The translations under genes were made by a program, and so were the position numbers. From the NCBI GenBank assembly GCA_003725585.1, contig RJMB01000028.1, positions 1 to 62,037 on the forward strand: a stretch of DNA of 62,037 nt, read 5' to 3'. This DNA is from Halostreptopolyspora alba. Its GTDB lineage: Bacteria; Actinomycetota; Actinomycetes; Streptosporangiales; Streptosporangiaceae. This document shows, piece after piece, positions 1 through 9,144 of the stretch (the first letter of the stretch is position 1; every line of letters begins with the position of its first letter). The notes below the pieces were generated by a model. The model was not told where the DNA came from. It did not search any database and worked only from the letters and a program-made list of their open reading frames with translations.

Positions 1-70
1 GATGCATGTCTCCCGCAGACTCTCGGCCGCCCTGGCCAACCTGCGCACACAGCTCAACCCGGATGTCTGA
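1..70 (+). CDS. C-terminal end of a SigB/SigF-type RNA polymerase sigma factor (partial)
   Basis: The window opens inside a gene. Reading from base 2 gives 22 codons, beginning MHVSRRLSAALANLRTQL, before a TGA at 68-70. This matches the end of sigma region 4.2 in the SigB/SigF/SigG group, where the recognition helix typically reads S-Q-M-H-V-S-R followed by a short leucine-rich tail. The family directs stress or developmental transcription and is usually controlled by anti-sigma and STAS proteins; a STAS protein lies at 21.2 kb but nothing here links the two. Only the tail is visible, so the subgroup is tentative. A strong hairpin follows 40 bases downstream. Confidence 0.6.
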   Translation, partial: MHVSRRLSAALANLRTQLNPDV

Positions 71-109
71 GGGCGCCCTGGCCCCGGACGCGCCCGCGTT
101 TTCCCGTGA

Positions 110-144
110 CACCGGGGCCGGTGTTTCCGGCACCGGCCCCGGTG
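110..144 (+). terminator. Hairpin terminator after the sigma factor fragment
   Basis: Bases 110-123 and 131-144 form a perfect 14-bp GC-rich stem with a 7-base loop (tttccgg). It lies 40 bases after the stop codon, as expected for an actinobacterial terminator lacking a U-run. Confidence 0.6.
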
Positions 145-284
145 GGTGGTGCCCAGCGCCCGGGAGGTCTGCGCGCGTGGTCCCAACCGGTGTTCGAACG
201 CGGCACGCGTTCGGTGCGGGTGGCCCGCACCGGCCAGGAGCGCCACAACGGCCGACAGCCAGACCACGGCCAGCCCCTCCCCCG

Positions 285-307
285 CGGTGGCTCCATTGGA
301 GCCACCG
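285..307 (-). terminator. Hairpin downstream of the Clp ATPase gene
   Basis: A 10-bp perfect stem (285-294 with 298-307) closes a 3-base loop. It sits 111 bases past the stop of the minus-strand Clp gene and is the best terminator candidate for it. Bases 145-284 and 308-417 otherwise show no supported gene. Confidence 0.4.
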
Positions 308-417
308 GCTGCGCCGTGGAAACCCGTTCGGGTCTCAGTCCCGCCCATCCTCACCAACGGACACCGCCGGCTCCTCCGAACGGCCGGCGGGCGAGGTCCC
401 GCCAGCCGTGACGGACC

Positions 418-2964
418 TCAGGTGGTGGCCCGTTCCGGGGCGTCCGCCGCGGTGCCGCTGGCATGGACGACGGAGAACTCCAGCGCGCCGTCGTTGACCC
501 AGGTCGTGACGTGGGCCCCGGCTTCGAGTTGGCCCTCGAGCAGCATCGACGACAACCGGTTGCCCACGTTGCGCTGGATCGTGCGCGCCAGTGGCCTGGC
601 CCCGTAGTCGGGCTGGTGGCCCGCCTCGGCCAGCCAGCGGACGGCGTCCTCGGTGAAGCTGATCGTGATGTCCTGGGCGCGCAGCCTGCGCTCGGTGTCG
701 TCCAGCAGCATCCGGGTGATCTCACTGAGCTCCTCGCCGGTCAGGCGGGAGAAGACGATGATCTCGTCGATGCGGTTGATGAACTCGGGACGGACCTCCT
801 CGCCGAGCCGGCGCATGATCCGGTCGTGGGTGGCGGCTTCGCTGTCCTCGTCCCCGGTGAATCCGATGGGGCCGCCCCCGGTGGTGAACTCCGAGCCCAG
901 GTTGCTGGTCATGATGACCACAACGTTGCGGAAGTCGACGGTGCGCCCCTGCCCGTCGGTGAGCCGGCCATCGTCGAGGAGCTGCAGCAACAGGTTGAAG
1001 ACGTCGGCGTGGGCCTTCTCGATCTCGTCCAGCAGCACCACCGAGTAGGGCTGCCGCCGGACAGCCTCGGTGAGCTGCCCCGACTCCTCGTATCCGACGT
1101 ATCCGGGTGGGGCACCGACCAGGCGGCTGGCGGTGTGGCGCTCCTGGAACTCGCTCATGTCGAAGCGAACCATCCGCTCCTGCGACCCGAACAGCGCCTC
1201 GGCGAGCGCGCGGGCGAGCTCGGTCTTTCCGACACCGGTCGGCCCCAGGAACAGAAAGCTCCCGATGGGGCGGTCGGGTGGGGCGAGGCCGGCCCGGGAG
1301 CGCCGTATCGCCTCGGCGACGGCGCGCACCGCCTTGTCCTGGCCCACGACGCGCTGGTGCAGCCGCGCCTCGAGGTGGGTGAGCCGCTCGCGCTCCTCCT
1401 GGGTGAGCTGGGCGGCGGGGATCCCGGTCAGCCGGGAGACCACCTCGGCGACGTCGACGATCTCGACCTCGGGAACCTGGGAGGTCCCCTCGGAGCGCGC
1501 CCGGGCGATGGCCTCCCGGGTGCGGTTGATCTCGTCACGCACCTCGGATGCCTGCTCGTAGTCCTCGTTGCGGACCGCCTGCTCCTTGCGGGTCTCCAGC
1601 TCCCGCAGCTGCTGCTCGAGCTGCTGCAGGTCGCCGCTGGGGGTCTTGGTGCGCAGCCGCACGCGCGCACCCGCCTGGTCGACCAGGTCGATCGCCTTGT
1701 CCGGCAGAAAGCGGTCCGAGATGTAGCGGTCGGAGAGCTCAGCGGCGGCGTTGAGGCTCTCGTCGCTGAAGCGCACCTGGTGGTGCGCCTCGTACCGGTC
1801 CCGCAGGCCGCGCAGGATCTCGACGGTGTCCGCGACGCTCGGCTCGGAGACCACGACCGGCTGGAACCGCCGTTCCAGGGCCGCGTCCTTCTCGATGTTC
1901 TTCCGGTACTCGTCGATGGTGGTCGCGCCGATGACGTGCAGCTCTCCCCGTGCCAGCGCCGGTTTGAGCATGTTGCCCGCGCTCATCGAGCCCTCGGCTC
2001 CGCCCGCGCCCGCGACTGTGTGTATCTCGTCGATGAAGATGAGCAACTGGTCCGCGTGGGCGCGGACCTCGTCGATGAGGCTCTTCAGGCGTTCCTCGAA
2101 GTCCCCGCGGTAGCGGGTGCCGGCGACGATCCCGGCGATGTCGAGCTGGACGAGCCTGCGCCCACTCAGCGTCCCGGGAACGTCGTCGTCGGCGATGCGC
2201 TGCGCGATTCCCTCGACGATCGCGGTCTTTCCCACCCCCGGGTCACCGATCAGCACGGGGTTGTTCTTCTTGCGCCGGGCGAGTACCTCGATCGTCTGCT
2301 CCACCTCGTCGTCCCGGCCGACCACCGGGTCGAGGCGGCCCTCCGAGGCCATGGCGGTGATGTCGGTGCCGTGCTCGTCAAGGTTCGGCGTCGTGCTCGT
2401 CTCGGTACGCGGGCCTCCGCCACCCCCGGACACCTCACCCGAACGTGCCGCCGCCTGCAGCGCGTCCGGGGTCACCCCGGACTCCCCGAGCCGGCGTCCC
2501 ATCGGCGACTCGCTGTTCACCGCGAGCGCGAACAGCAGGTGTTCGGGGGCGATGTAGGGCTGGTTCAGGGCTCTGGCGATCTGGTGCGCGTCGAGCAGGG
2601 TGCGCTTGGCCGTCGGGGTGAGCATCGGCACGTCCGGCCTAGCCTGCGGTGCCTGTTGCGCGGCGTCGGAGGCGGCCCGGGAGAGCTCGTCGGCGTCGGC
2701 GCCGGTACGCGTAACGAGGGTACGGGTTGGTTCGTACTGCAGTAGCGCCCACAGCAGGTGCGGCGCGTCGAGGTCGGTCCGGTCGGACTCGACCGCGCGC
2801 TTGAGCGCCGTGCCGACCACTTCGCGCGCCTGCTCGTCCATCAGTCGCGAGAGGTCGACACGCTGGGTGGGGCGGCGCGGCCCGCCCGGTCCGAAGAAGC
2901 GCGCCAGGAACTCCTCGAACGAGCGCGGGTCGTAGCCACTCGGGCCCGGGAAATCGTGCGTCAT
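418..2964 (-). CDS. ClpC-like AAA+ ATPase (Clp protease ATP-binding subunit)
   Basis: Encodes 848 residues of a class I Clp/Hsp100 unfoldase that feeds proteins to ClpP or acts in protein quality control. After a short F/G/P-rich head come a Clp_N domain (about 40-175), a first AAA module with Walker A GDPGVGKT near residue 240 and Walker B IFIDEIH, a UvrB-like E-x-Y-E-x-A segment near 465, and a second AAA module with GPTGVGKT near 570 and LLDEIEKAH. The short middle domain places it with ClpC-type proteins and not with ClpB. The head [11 protein letters not shown] differs from ordinary ClpC1 and resembles a second ClpC-like paralogue of actinomycetes. ATG 2964 has a GAGGAG Shine-Dalgarno. 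No convincing HspR or CtsR operator was seen upstream. Confidence 0.9.
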   Translation of the reverse strand: MTHDFPGPSGYDPRSFEEFLARFFGPGGPRRPTQRVDLSRLMDEQAREVVGTALKRAVESDRTDLDAPHLLWALLQYEPTRTLVTRTGADADELSRAASDAAQQAPQARPDVPMLTPTAKRTLLDAHQIARALNQPYIAPEHLLFALAVNSESPMGRRLGESGVTPDALQAAARSGEVSGGGGGPRTETSTTPNLDEHGTDITAMASEGRLDPVVGRDDEVEQTIEVLARRKKNNPVLIGDPGVGKTAIVEGIAQRIADDDVPGTLSGRRLVQLDIAGIVAGTRYRGDFEERLKSLIDEVRAHADQLLIFIDEIHTVAGAGGAEGSMSAGNMLKPALARGELHVIGATTIDEYRKNIEKDAALERRFQPVVVSEPSVADTVEILRGLRDRYEAHHQVRFSDESLNAAAELSDRYISDRFLPDKAIDLVDQAGARVRLRTKTPSGDLQQLEQQLRELETRKEQAVRNEDYEQASEVRDEINRTREAIARARSEGTSQVPEVEIVDVAEVVSRLTGIPAAQLTQEERERLTHLEARLHQRVVGQDKAVRAVAEAIRRSRAGLAPPDRPIGSFLFLGPTGVGKTELARALAEALFGSQERMVRFDMSEFQERHTASRLVGAPPGYVGYEESGQLTEAVRRQPYSVVLLDEIEKAHADVFNLLLQLLDDGRLTDGQGRTVDFRNVVVIMTSNLGSEFTTGGGPIGFTGDEDSEAATHDRIMRRLGEEVRPEFINRIDEIIVFSRLTGEELSEITRMLLDDTERRLRAQDITISFTEDAVRWLAEAGHQPDYGARPLARTIQRNVGNRLSSMLLEGQLEAGAHVTTWVNDGALEFSVVHASGTAADAPERATT

Positions 2965-3145
2965 TGGTCTCTCCTCTCTGGGCGGGAGTGCCTCCTCGCA
3001 AGCGGCGGGCCCGCGTTCCCTGTTGGGCGGCGTGGCGATGGTCGACGGTCACCGGGACCTGTCCCCGGGGCAGACGGTCCGCTACCCGGTTCCCGAGGTG
3101 GGTAACGCCCCGGGCCGTGCCCGCCCGCTCCCCCGAGTGCGCGGG

Positions 3146-4819
3146 TCATGGGGTTCGGCCGGGGCGCTCGGGGATGTTCTCGTCCGGCGCCAGGTATGGG
3201 TGCCTCATGTCGAAGACCGGACGCTCGCTGCGGATGCGGGGCAGTGAGGCGAAGTTGTGCCGGGGTGGTGGACAGCCGGTGGCCCACTCCAGGGCGGCGC
3301 CGTGGCCCCAGGGGTCGTCCTCCTCCACCGGGGGCGCGTGGCGGGCGGTGTGGACGATGTTGGCCAGAAAGACCAGCGTGGACGCGCCGAGCACGAACGA
3401 GCCGACGCTGGACACCTGGTTCATCGCGGTGAACCCGTCGCTGGCCAGGTAGTCGCCGTACCGGCGCGGCATGCCGGCCGCGCCCAGCCAGTGCTGGATC
3501 AGGAAGGTGGCGTGGAAACTGAGGAACAGCGACCAGAAGTGCAGCTTGCCGAGCCCCTCGTGCAGTCGCCGGCCGGTGAGTTTGGGCCACCAGAAGTAGA
3601 ACCCGGCGAACATCGCGAACACCACGGTTCCGAACAGGACGTAGTGCATGTGGCCGACGACGAAGTAGCTGTCGGTGACGTGGAAGTCGATCGGTGGTGA
3701 GGCCAGCAGCACCCCGGTCAGCCCGCCGAACAGGAACGTGACCAGGAACCCGAGGGCGAACAGCATGGGTGTGGGAAAGGTGAGCTGCCCGCGCCACATC
3801 GTGCCGATCCAGTTGAAGAACTTGATGCCGGTGGGCACCGCGATCAGAAACGAGAGGAAGGAGAAGAACGGCAGCAGCACCGCGCCGGTGGCGAACATGT
3901 GGTGGGCCCACACGGTCATGGACAGCCCGGTGATGGCCATCGTCGCCCCCACCATGCTCGTGTAGCCGAACAGCGGCTTGCGCGAGAAGACCGGGATGAT
4001 CTCGGTGATGATGCCGAAGAACGGCAACGCGACGATGTAGACCTCGGGGTGCCCGAAGAACCAGAACAGGTGTTGCCAGAGGATCGCGCCCCCGTGCTCG
4101 GGCGAGTAGACCTGGGCGCCGAGCATCCGGTCGGCGCCCAGGGCCGCCAGCGCCGCGGTGAGAACCGGGAACGCGATGAGGATGAGCACCGATGTGAACA
4201 GCGTGTTCCAGGTGAACAGCGGCATCCGGAACATGGTCATCCCGGGGGCACGCATGACCGCGACCGTGCTGATGAAGTTGACCGCGCCCAGGATCGTGCC
4301 CAGGCCCGCCACGATGAGCCCCAGGATCCACAGGTCGCCGCCGAGCCCGGGGCTGCGCACTGAGTCGTTCAACGGGGCGTAGGCGAACCAGCCGAAGCTG
4401 GCGGCGCCGCCCGGGGTGAGGAATCCGGCCATGACGATGAGCCCGCCGAAGAGGAACAGCCAGTAGCTGAACATGTTGACCCTGGGAAAGGCCACGTCCG
4501 GGGCGCCGATCTGCAGCGGCATGATCGCGTTGGCGAACCCGGCGAACAGCGGCGTCGCGAACAGCAGCAGCATGATCGTGCCGTGCATGGTGAAGAGTTG
4601 GTTGTACTCCTGCAGCGTCACCACCTGGAGACCGGGCCACAGCAGTTCGGCGCGGATGAGCATCGCCATGACTCCTCCGGCGATGAAGAAACCGAACGCG
4701 GTGATGAGGTAGAGGTGGCCAACGATCTTGTGGTCGGTGGCCGACAGCCAGGAGACGACGATCGACCCCTTGGTGGTGCTGGCGGGTGCGGGCTGCTCTG
4801 CCCCTTCGATCCTGGTCAT
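3146..4819 (-). CDS. ctaD: Cytochrome c oxidase subunit I (aa3-type)
   Basis: Encodes 557 residues of the catalytic subunit of a heme-copper oxidase, a 12-helix membrane protein that reduces O2 and pumps protons. The heme a ligand His (TMHGTIM, near 75), the Cu-B/tyrosine motif WFFGHPEVY (near 253), the His pair AHHMF (near 305) and the heme a3/a ligands in [10 protein letters not shown] (near 385) are all present, so it should be active. ATG 4819 was chosen because homology begins just after it; the Shine-Dalgarno is weak. No ctaC, ctaE or ctaF gene lies beside it, so it is an orphan copy that must share subunits encoded elsewhere. The tail after the last helix is hydrophilic and actinobacterial in style. 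Confidence 0.95.
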   Translation of the reverse strand: MTRIEGAEQPAPASTTKGSIVVSWLSATDHKIVGHLYLITAFGFFIAGGVMAMLIRAELLWPGLQVVTLQEYNQLFTMHGTIMLLLFATPLFAGFANAIMPLQIGAPDVAFPRVNMFSYWLFLFGGLIVMAGFLTPGGAASFGWFAYAPLNDSVRSPGLGGDLWILGLIVAGLGTILGAVNFISTVAVMRAPGMTMFRMPLFTWNTLFTSVLILIAFPVLTAALAALGADRMLGAQVYSPEHGGAILWQHLFWFFGHPEVYIVALPFFGIITEIIPVFSRKPLFGYTSMVGATMAITGLSMTVWAHHMFATGAVLLPFFSFLSFLIAVPTGIKFFNWIGTMWRGQLTFPTPMLFALGFLVTFLFGGLTGVLLASPPIDFHVTDSYFVVGHMHYVLFGTVVFAMFAGFYFWWPKLTGRRLHEGLGKLHFWSLFLSFHATFLIQHWLGAAGMPRRYGDYLASDGFTAMNQVSSVGSFVLGASTLVFLANIVHTARHAPPVEEDDPWGHGAALEWATGCPPPRHNFASLPRIRSERPVFDMRHPYLAPDENIPERPGRTP

Positions 4820-5084
4820 CGGAGATCTCGTCTCTCGCTCGAGGTCCGCTACGCGACACATTGAAGGTTCTCCCGGTCCCGCGGTGAGGCGCCGGTTGGA
4901 TGTCCGGCGTGTCACGGATCGGGGCGCGCGGGGGTTGTGAGGGGAACGGCCAGTGGCCCGGCGAGCTGACGCGGACAACCGCGCGGCCGGAGGTTTCAGC
5001 GCACCGCGGGTTCGGTAGGCGCTGTAGTACCGGTGGAACGGCGATGTTCCGGGGAGGGGTGGCACGCTGGGCCAGGGTGGATCG

Positions 5085-5124
5085 GTCCCTCCTGAACAAT
5101 GTGTTGTGGGGGGCCAGGAGGGAC
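5085..5124. repeat. 10-bp inverted repeat with 20-base loop
   Basis: gtccctcctg (5085-5094) pairs perfectly with caggagggac (5115-5124). It may be an operator or an RNA hairpin in the ctaD leader, if transcription starts that far upstream. Confidence 0.35.
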
Positions 5125-5171
5125 TCCCCCGGCGGCGTGCGCGGCCATCGCCGAGGGGCCGGCTCGGAGGT

Positions 5172-5205
5172 GACGGAGGGGGCTCCGACGGGAGCCCCCT
5201 CCGTC
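5172..5205. terminator. Perfect 15-bp hairpin inside the ctaD/hydrolase intergenic region
   Basis: Bases 5172-5186 and 5191-5205 form a perfect 15-bp stem around a 4-base loop (gacg). It looks like a terminator but has no evident gene ending before it on either strand, so it may be an attenuator or the relic of a lost gene. Confidence 0.4.
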
Positions 5206-5509
5206 GATCGGGGAACGAGGGGCGTGTCAGGGGGGGCCGCGGATGTCGGTCCCGCCCAGCGGTCCCCCACGAAGACAGCTCTCTCGTTGACAGGTTCGCG
5301 TCCCACGCACGATCCCGCCCAGGAGTAGTCGGAGACGACGCTCCGGGCGAGCACGCCGCCAACGCCGATCGGCCACGCGAGGCGCGGACCACGTGTGGCA
5401 CCCGACAGCACGCGTCCCGTCAGGACACTGGTGGGAGCGTCACCACGAGAGGTTTGGGCGGACCAGCGGCCGGTAGTGGTTCGGTAGTCACGACGGGAAG
5501 GGGTTTGCG

Positions 5510-6157
5510 ATGGATGTGCGGGATGTGACGGTCAAGACCGGCGACGCGGAGCTCCCCGGTGACCTGGCGCTCGCCCCCGAGGCCGCCGGTGTCGTCCTGT
5601 TCGCCCACGGCAGCGGAAGCTCACGGCACAGCCCGCGGAACCGGACCGTCGCCGAGGCGCTGCACAGGTCCGGATTCGGGACCCTGCTCATCGACCTGCT
5701 CACCGATGAGGAGGGCCGGCGTGACGAGGTGGCCCGCGATCTGCGGTTCGACATCTCACTGCTCACCCGGCGGCTCATCGGTGCCATCGACTGGCTGGCC
5801 ACCTCCGAGCGGACGGCTGGGCTACCGGTGGGGCTCTTCGGCGCCAGCACGGGAGCGGCGGCCGCGGTGGGCGCGGCCTCGGAACGGCCCGATCAGGTGT
5901 ACGCGATCGTGTCCCGCGGTGGCCGGGTCGACCTCGCCCCCGACGGGCTGGGCGCGCTGTCCTGCCCCATCCTGATGATCGCCGGCGGCCTGGACGAACC
6001 CATCGTGCGGATCAGCTTCGAGGCGCAGCGTGAACTGCACGTCGCCAGCGACGTACACGTGATCCCGGAGGCCACGCACCTCTTCGAGGAGCCGGGGGCC
6101 ATGGAGCAGGTCACCGGTGCGGCGATGGGCTGGTTCCGGGACCATCTGCCCGGCTAG
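5510..6157 (+). CDS. Alpha/beta hydrolase (dienelactone hydrolase-like)
   Basis: A 215-residue cytosolic alpha/beta hydrolase. The nucleophile elbow is GASTGAA (Ser near 105), the acid is probably Asp in GGLDEP and the general base is His in EATHLFEE near the C-terminus, so the triad is complete. The oxyanion region reads VVLFAHGSGSS. The closest family is the dienelactone hydrolase-like group, often found fused or adjacent to phosphoribosyltransferases; there is no such partner here. ATG 5510 follows gaaggggt at suitable spacing. The gene stands alone and ends at a very strong hairpin. The substrate is unknown. Confidence 0.8.
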   Translation: MDVRDVTVKTGDAELPGDLALAPEAAGVVLFAHGSGSSRHSPRNRTVAEALHRSGFGTLLIDLLTDEEGRRDEVARDLRFDISLLTRRLIGAIDWLATSERTAGLPVGLFGASTGAAAAVGAASERPDQVYAIVSRGGRVDLAPDGLGALSCPILMIAGGLDEPIVRISFEAQRELHVASDVHVIPEATHLFEEPGAMEQVTGAAMGWFRDHLPG

Positions 6158-6167
6158 GGCTCGGCGA

Positions 6168-6209
6168 GCACGGGGCCGCCGTTGACTGGGCAGTCAACGG
6201 CGGCCCCGT
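6168..6209 (+). terminator. 19-bp hairpin terminator of the hydrolase gene
   Basis: Bases 6168-6186 and 6191-6209 are perfectly complementary around a gggc loop, ten bases after the stop codon. Confidence 0.8.
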
Positions 6210-6226
6210 GGCCCTTCCCCCCGCTC

Positions 6227-6249
6227 TCCGGTGGGCTTCGTGCCCACCG
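6227..6249. repeat. 9-bp hairpin between convergent genes
   Basis: ccggtgggc (6227-6235) pairs with gcccaccgg (6241-6249) around ttcgt. It is the second of three hairpins in this convergent gap. Confidence 0.4.
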
Positions 6250-6378
6250 GTGGAAGCGCCGTCGCGCTTCCGGTACCGGCATCCGCGTGCCCCCCGAGAT
6301 TCACGCGTGCCGGGCTCGGTCGGACTCCGCTGCCACACGGTCGTGGTCGGCGAGCGGCCGGAGCCCGCTGTGCTGTTG

Positions 6379-6409
6379 GGTGGGTGCGCGGGAGCCCCGC
6401 GCACCCACC
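6379..6409 (-). terminator. 14-bp hairpin terminator likely serving pucR
   Basis: Bases 6379-6392 and 6396-6409 pair perfectly around agc. It is downstream of the minus-strand pucR gene, 186 bases past its stop. The intervening stretch 6470-6560 is unusually AT-rich for this window and carries no recognisable gene. Confidence 0.5.
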
Positions 6410-6595
6410 TGCGACGAGGAGCAACCGTGAGCGTCGTCGCGTCTGGTGGGGCTGCTATCCAGTGTCGGCGGTGATATGCCTATGAATCTCGGTGGCTCTT
6501 TCGGGGGTTTACGAACAAGCGTCCTTTACATCGTAGATTTTGAATCTGGTCCTGGAGGCCGGGCCAGCACACCAGACGTTAGCCCCGCCGCCGGG

Positions 6596-8188
6596 TCAGG
6601 ACCGCAGCCTCAGCGCGAGGAACAGGTCCACGCGGTGTTCCAGACTGCTCAGGTCACGCCCTGTGAGCTCCTCCACCCGACCTATCCGGTAGCGCAGTGT
6701 GTTGACGTGGACGTGCATGGCGGCGGCGCACCGCTGCCACGCCCCGGAGTGCGCCAGGAAACGCTCCAGGGTGCGCACCAGCTCGGAGCGATGGTGCCGG
6801 TCGTACTCCACCAACGGCCCGAGCAGCCGGTCGCGGTAGGAGGTACGCACCTCCTCCGGTACCGACGCGAGCAACAGTTCGTGCGAGTCGATCTCGGCGG
6901 CCGTGGTGACCCGCGACCGCCCTTCGCGCAGCTGGGCGAGGTGGCACGCGTGGCGGGCCTCGACGGCCGCGCCCCGCAGCTCCGCGACGTCGAGGGCGGT
7001 GGAGCTGATGCCCACCGCGAGCCGGTACTCGTCGAGCCCGGGCTCCAGGACGCGGGTCCCCCGGGTGATCTCGGTACACAGCCGCTCGGCGGCGGACGTG
7101 CCCTCCTGCCCGCCCCTGGAGACAGGGACCACGGCCAGTGTCTCGTTCTCGCCGGCCACCACGGTTCCCGGCCACTCGGCGACCAGCTCCGACACGATCC
7201 GGCGGGCCAGGTCGGGCAGTCGCGGCTCCGGTTGCAGGGAGGCGCTCACCGCGACGTAGCCCCACCGCACGCGGTCGGTGGACTCAGGACCGGCCGCGGC
7301 GCGCAACAGGGCCCCGACCTCGTCGAGGCGTCGGGCGTCCAGCAGCTTCGGCAGCTCCGCCGCGTGCCGAGTGTCACTGAGCCAACGCTCCTCGACACGG
7401 CTGCGGGCCAGCACGGCGATCGAGACGAGCTCGGCCACCGCCTCGTGGGTTTCCTCGGACCACTGCGTGTGGTCCCCGACGCAGCCGACCAGCCAACCGG
7501 TGAGCGGGTGCGACTCGCGGGTCTGCACCGGGAAAACGGTCACGGTGGCACCCTCGGTTCCGGGGGAGGCCGGGAGTTCCGTCGCGCGTGGGAAACTCGA
7601 CCAGCCCAGGACCCGGGAGACCAGCCGCTCGCGGTCGGCGCCCGGCAGGTCCTCGCCCGAGGAGGCCACCAGCCTGCCGGTGCTGGAGACAACCCAGGCG
7701 CGGATCCCCGCCTCCACGGCCGTCTCAGCGAAGACCTCGGGAAAGTCCGTGCCCGAGGCGACCTCGACCATCAGCCGACGGTGCCGGTCGCGGGTCTCGG
7801 CGATGCTGCTGGCGCGCTGGTGGGTCAGCCGCATGACCTCCTCGGTCACCACGCCGAAGGAGGTCTCGGCGGGGACCTCGATCAGCGGCATGTCGTGGCG
7901 CTCGCACGCCTCGATCAGGTCCGCCGGCACCGAACCCAGGGCCGTGCCCACGGCCAGACAGGCCACCCCCGCCTCGTCCAGGGAACTGACGAACGTCTCG
8001 GAGTCCTCGGCGCCCGAGCGCCACACCATGGTGGTCAGCACCAGCTCGCCGCCGCGCAGGTAGCGCCGGGGATCGAGCAGCTCCGTGGTGCAGGCCCAAC
8101 GGATCGAGCCGTGCGCGTGCCCGGCTCCACGGAGAAAGCGCAGATCCAGATGCGGACTCGCGAGTAGTTCACTGATCTGCATGGACAT
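6596..8188 (-). CDS. PucR-family transcriptional regulator
   Basis: Encodes 530 residues. The first 130 residues match the PucR (purine catabolism regulator) sensor domain, a central region resembles the degenerate GGDEF-like part of the CdaR/PucR group, and residues about 470-528 form the C-terminal HTH_30 domain (HVHVNTLRYRIGRVEELTG). Such proteins activate purine, amino-acid or sugar-acid catabolism genes. Two in-frame ATGs compete: 8188, and 8182, which has the better spacing from AAGGAA. The divergently placed DNA at 8370 is a truncated xanthine dehydrogenase FAD subunit, consistent with an ancestral role in purine use whose target has been lost here. Confidence 0.88.
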   Translation of the reverse strand: MSMQISELLASPHLDLRFLRGAGHAHGSIRWACTTELLDPRRYLRGGELVLTTMVWRSGAEDSETFVSSLDEAGVACLAVGTALGSVPADLIEACERHDMPLIEVPAETSFGVVTEEVMRLTHQRASSIAETRDRHRRLMVEVASGTDFPEVFAETAVEAGIRAWVVSSTGRLVASSGEDLPGADRERLVSRVLGWSSFPRATELPASPGTEGATVTVFPVQTRESHPLTGWLVGCVGDHTQWSEETHEAVAELVSIAVLARSRVEERWLSDTRHAAELPKLLDARRLDEVGALLRAAAGPESTDRVRWGYVAVSASLQPEPRLPDLARRIVSELVAEWPGTVVAGENETLAVVPVSRGGQEGTSAAERLCTEITRGTRVLEPGLDEYRLAVGISSTALDVAELRGAAVEARHACHLAQLREGRSRVTTAAEIDSHELLLASVPEEVRTSYRDRLLGPLVEYDRHHRSELVRTLERFLAHSGAWQRCAAAMHVHVNTLRYRIGRVEELTGRDLSSLEHRVDLFLALRLRS

Positions 8189-8369
8189 TTCCTTGCGTCA
8201 CCATGGTCGCACGGTAGCGGATCGGACACGCACATGAGACGGTTCGCGCCCGTGGGTTATCCTCCGGGACCTGGCGAACACGCGCATGCCGGTTCGTGCC
8301 CGGTCCGGGCCACCACGTTCCGACCTGGAGGCGACACAAAGTGGCCCACCTCACACACCGAGAACGGCT

Positions 8370-8579
8370 GTGGAGTTCCCAAAGCCCACAACGCTCGGCG
8401 AGGCGCTCTTCGCCAAGCGCACGCACCCCAACGCGGCACCGAGCACGGGCGGAACCGAGGTGATGGTAGCGCTCAACCTCGACCGGCGCCGTCCTTCCGC
8501 GCGGCTCGGCCTCAGCCGGGTGCCCGAGCCGGCCAGGTGCGGCCCCGACAGGCCGCACCCGCGACTGGGGTCCGCGTAA
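8370..8579 (+). pseudogene. Truncated xanthine dehydrogenase FAD-binding subunit (N-terminal fragment)
   Basis: From GTG 8370 the frame reads VEFPKPTTLGEALF, then STGGTEVMVALNLDRRRP and LSRVPEP. This is the FAD-binding start of the molybdenum hydroxylase medium subunit, where M-E-F-x-x-P-x-T-x-x-E-A and A-G-G-T-D-(V/L)-M-V are hallmarks. Homology stops near 8545 and the frame ends at TAA 8577; a full subunit is around 280 residues or more. It lies divergently from pucR, the usual place for a purine catabolism operon, and is followed directly by TnpB-like sequence. It is best read as a gene broken by insertion and deletion. The expected neighbours (2Fe-2S and molybdopterin subunits) are absent. 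Confidence 0.75.
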
Positions 8580-8940
8580 GCTCGCCCCTGGCCGGTGGCA
8601 GAGTTCGCCACCATCGTGGCCGAGAACCTCAACGTGGCCGGCACGCGCCGCGACCGGCACCTGGACCAGCCGGTCCCCGAGGTGGACATGGGTGGGACGT
8701 GGCGCCAGCTCGACTGTAGAAACCCCCGGCACGGGCACGCTCCGGTGGTGGCCAACCGGTGGTTCGTCAGCTCGAAGACCTGCTCCGAGTGTGGCGTGGT
8801 GAAAGCCAAACCGCGCCTGAACGAGCGAGTACTCACCCGCCACGCGTACGGCCACACCGTCGCTCGCGACCTCGCAGGGATCGCGGCGTCCACGCGGAGT
8901 TGCGCCGGGGAGGCGCGGGTCGCGGACTGGGGCATCCACG
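8580..8940 (+). pseudogene. Degenerate TnpB (IS605/IS607-type OrfB) remnant
   Basis: The frame running through 8595 contains FATIVAENLNVAGTRRDR, then VVANRWFVSSKTCSECG and VVKAKPRLNER, then HTVARDLAGIAA. These align in order with the C-terminal half of TnpB: the V-E-D-L-N-V-x-G RuvC II segment, the S-S-K-T-C-S-x-C-G zinc ribbon and the D-R-D-x-N-A-A RuvC III motif. The first CxxC is intact, but the second pair is gone (TRHAYG), ED is EN, and DRDxNAA is ARDLAGIAA. The N-terminal half is missing, and no terminal repeats or flanking duplications are clear. It is a dead element fragment joined to the broken xdhB-like gene. Confidence 0.75.
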
Positions 8941-8997
8941 CCCCCACGGTCTGCCGAGAGCCACCACCGCTGTCCCCGACCCGGCGATCGTCGCGAC

Positions 8998-9031
8998 CGT
9001 GGGGGACACCACCGGCCGGCGATCCCCCACG
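8998..9031. repeat. 9-bp inverted repeat in the decayed region
   Basis: cgtggggga (8998-9006) pairs with tcccccacg (9023-9031). It could be a terminator for the PPOX gene on the minus strand or a relic of the element end. Confidence 0.35.
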
Positions 9032-9144
9032 CGTCCCCCTTCGACCGGAGGACATCGTCGGCTTGGGCTCCTCCCCCGGCGATCCTCCCGGCCTCGGCGC
9101 CGGCTCGGGGCATGGCCACGGCGCCGGGTCGGCGCCACCGGCGG

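Larger units (their letters stand above)
4820..5509. other. 690-bp divergent intergenic region between ctaD and the hydrolase gene
   Basis: No frame here has coding character, although long GC-driven frames run through it. It holds two notable inverted repeats, listed separately, and a short direct repeat (cggtagt at 5471 and 5482) just before the hydrolase gene. It is likely a promoter region plus untranslated leader for ctaD. Confidence 0.5.

Noticed and set aside
1-348. Minus-strand frame from ATG 348 running off the window, with a hydrophobic segment (LAVVWLSAVVALLAGAG)
   Set aside because: It could be a small membrane protein, but the rest is Arg/His-rich, it would overlap the sigma factor end antisense, and it crosses the hairpins at 110 and 285.
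2965-3145. Possible HspR (HAIR) or CIRCE element upstream of the Clp ATPase gene
   Set aside because: Only partial half-sites (cttgcg...cactcc) were found; spacing and symmetry do not match either consensus.
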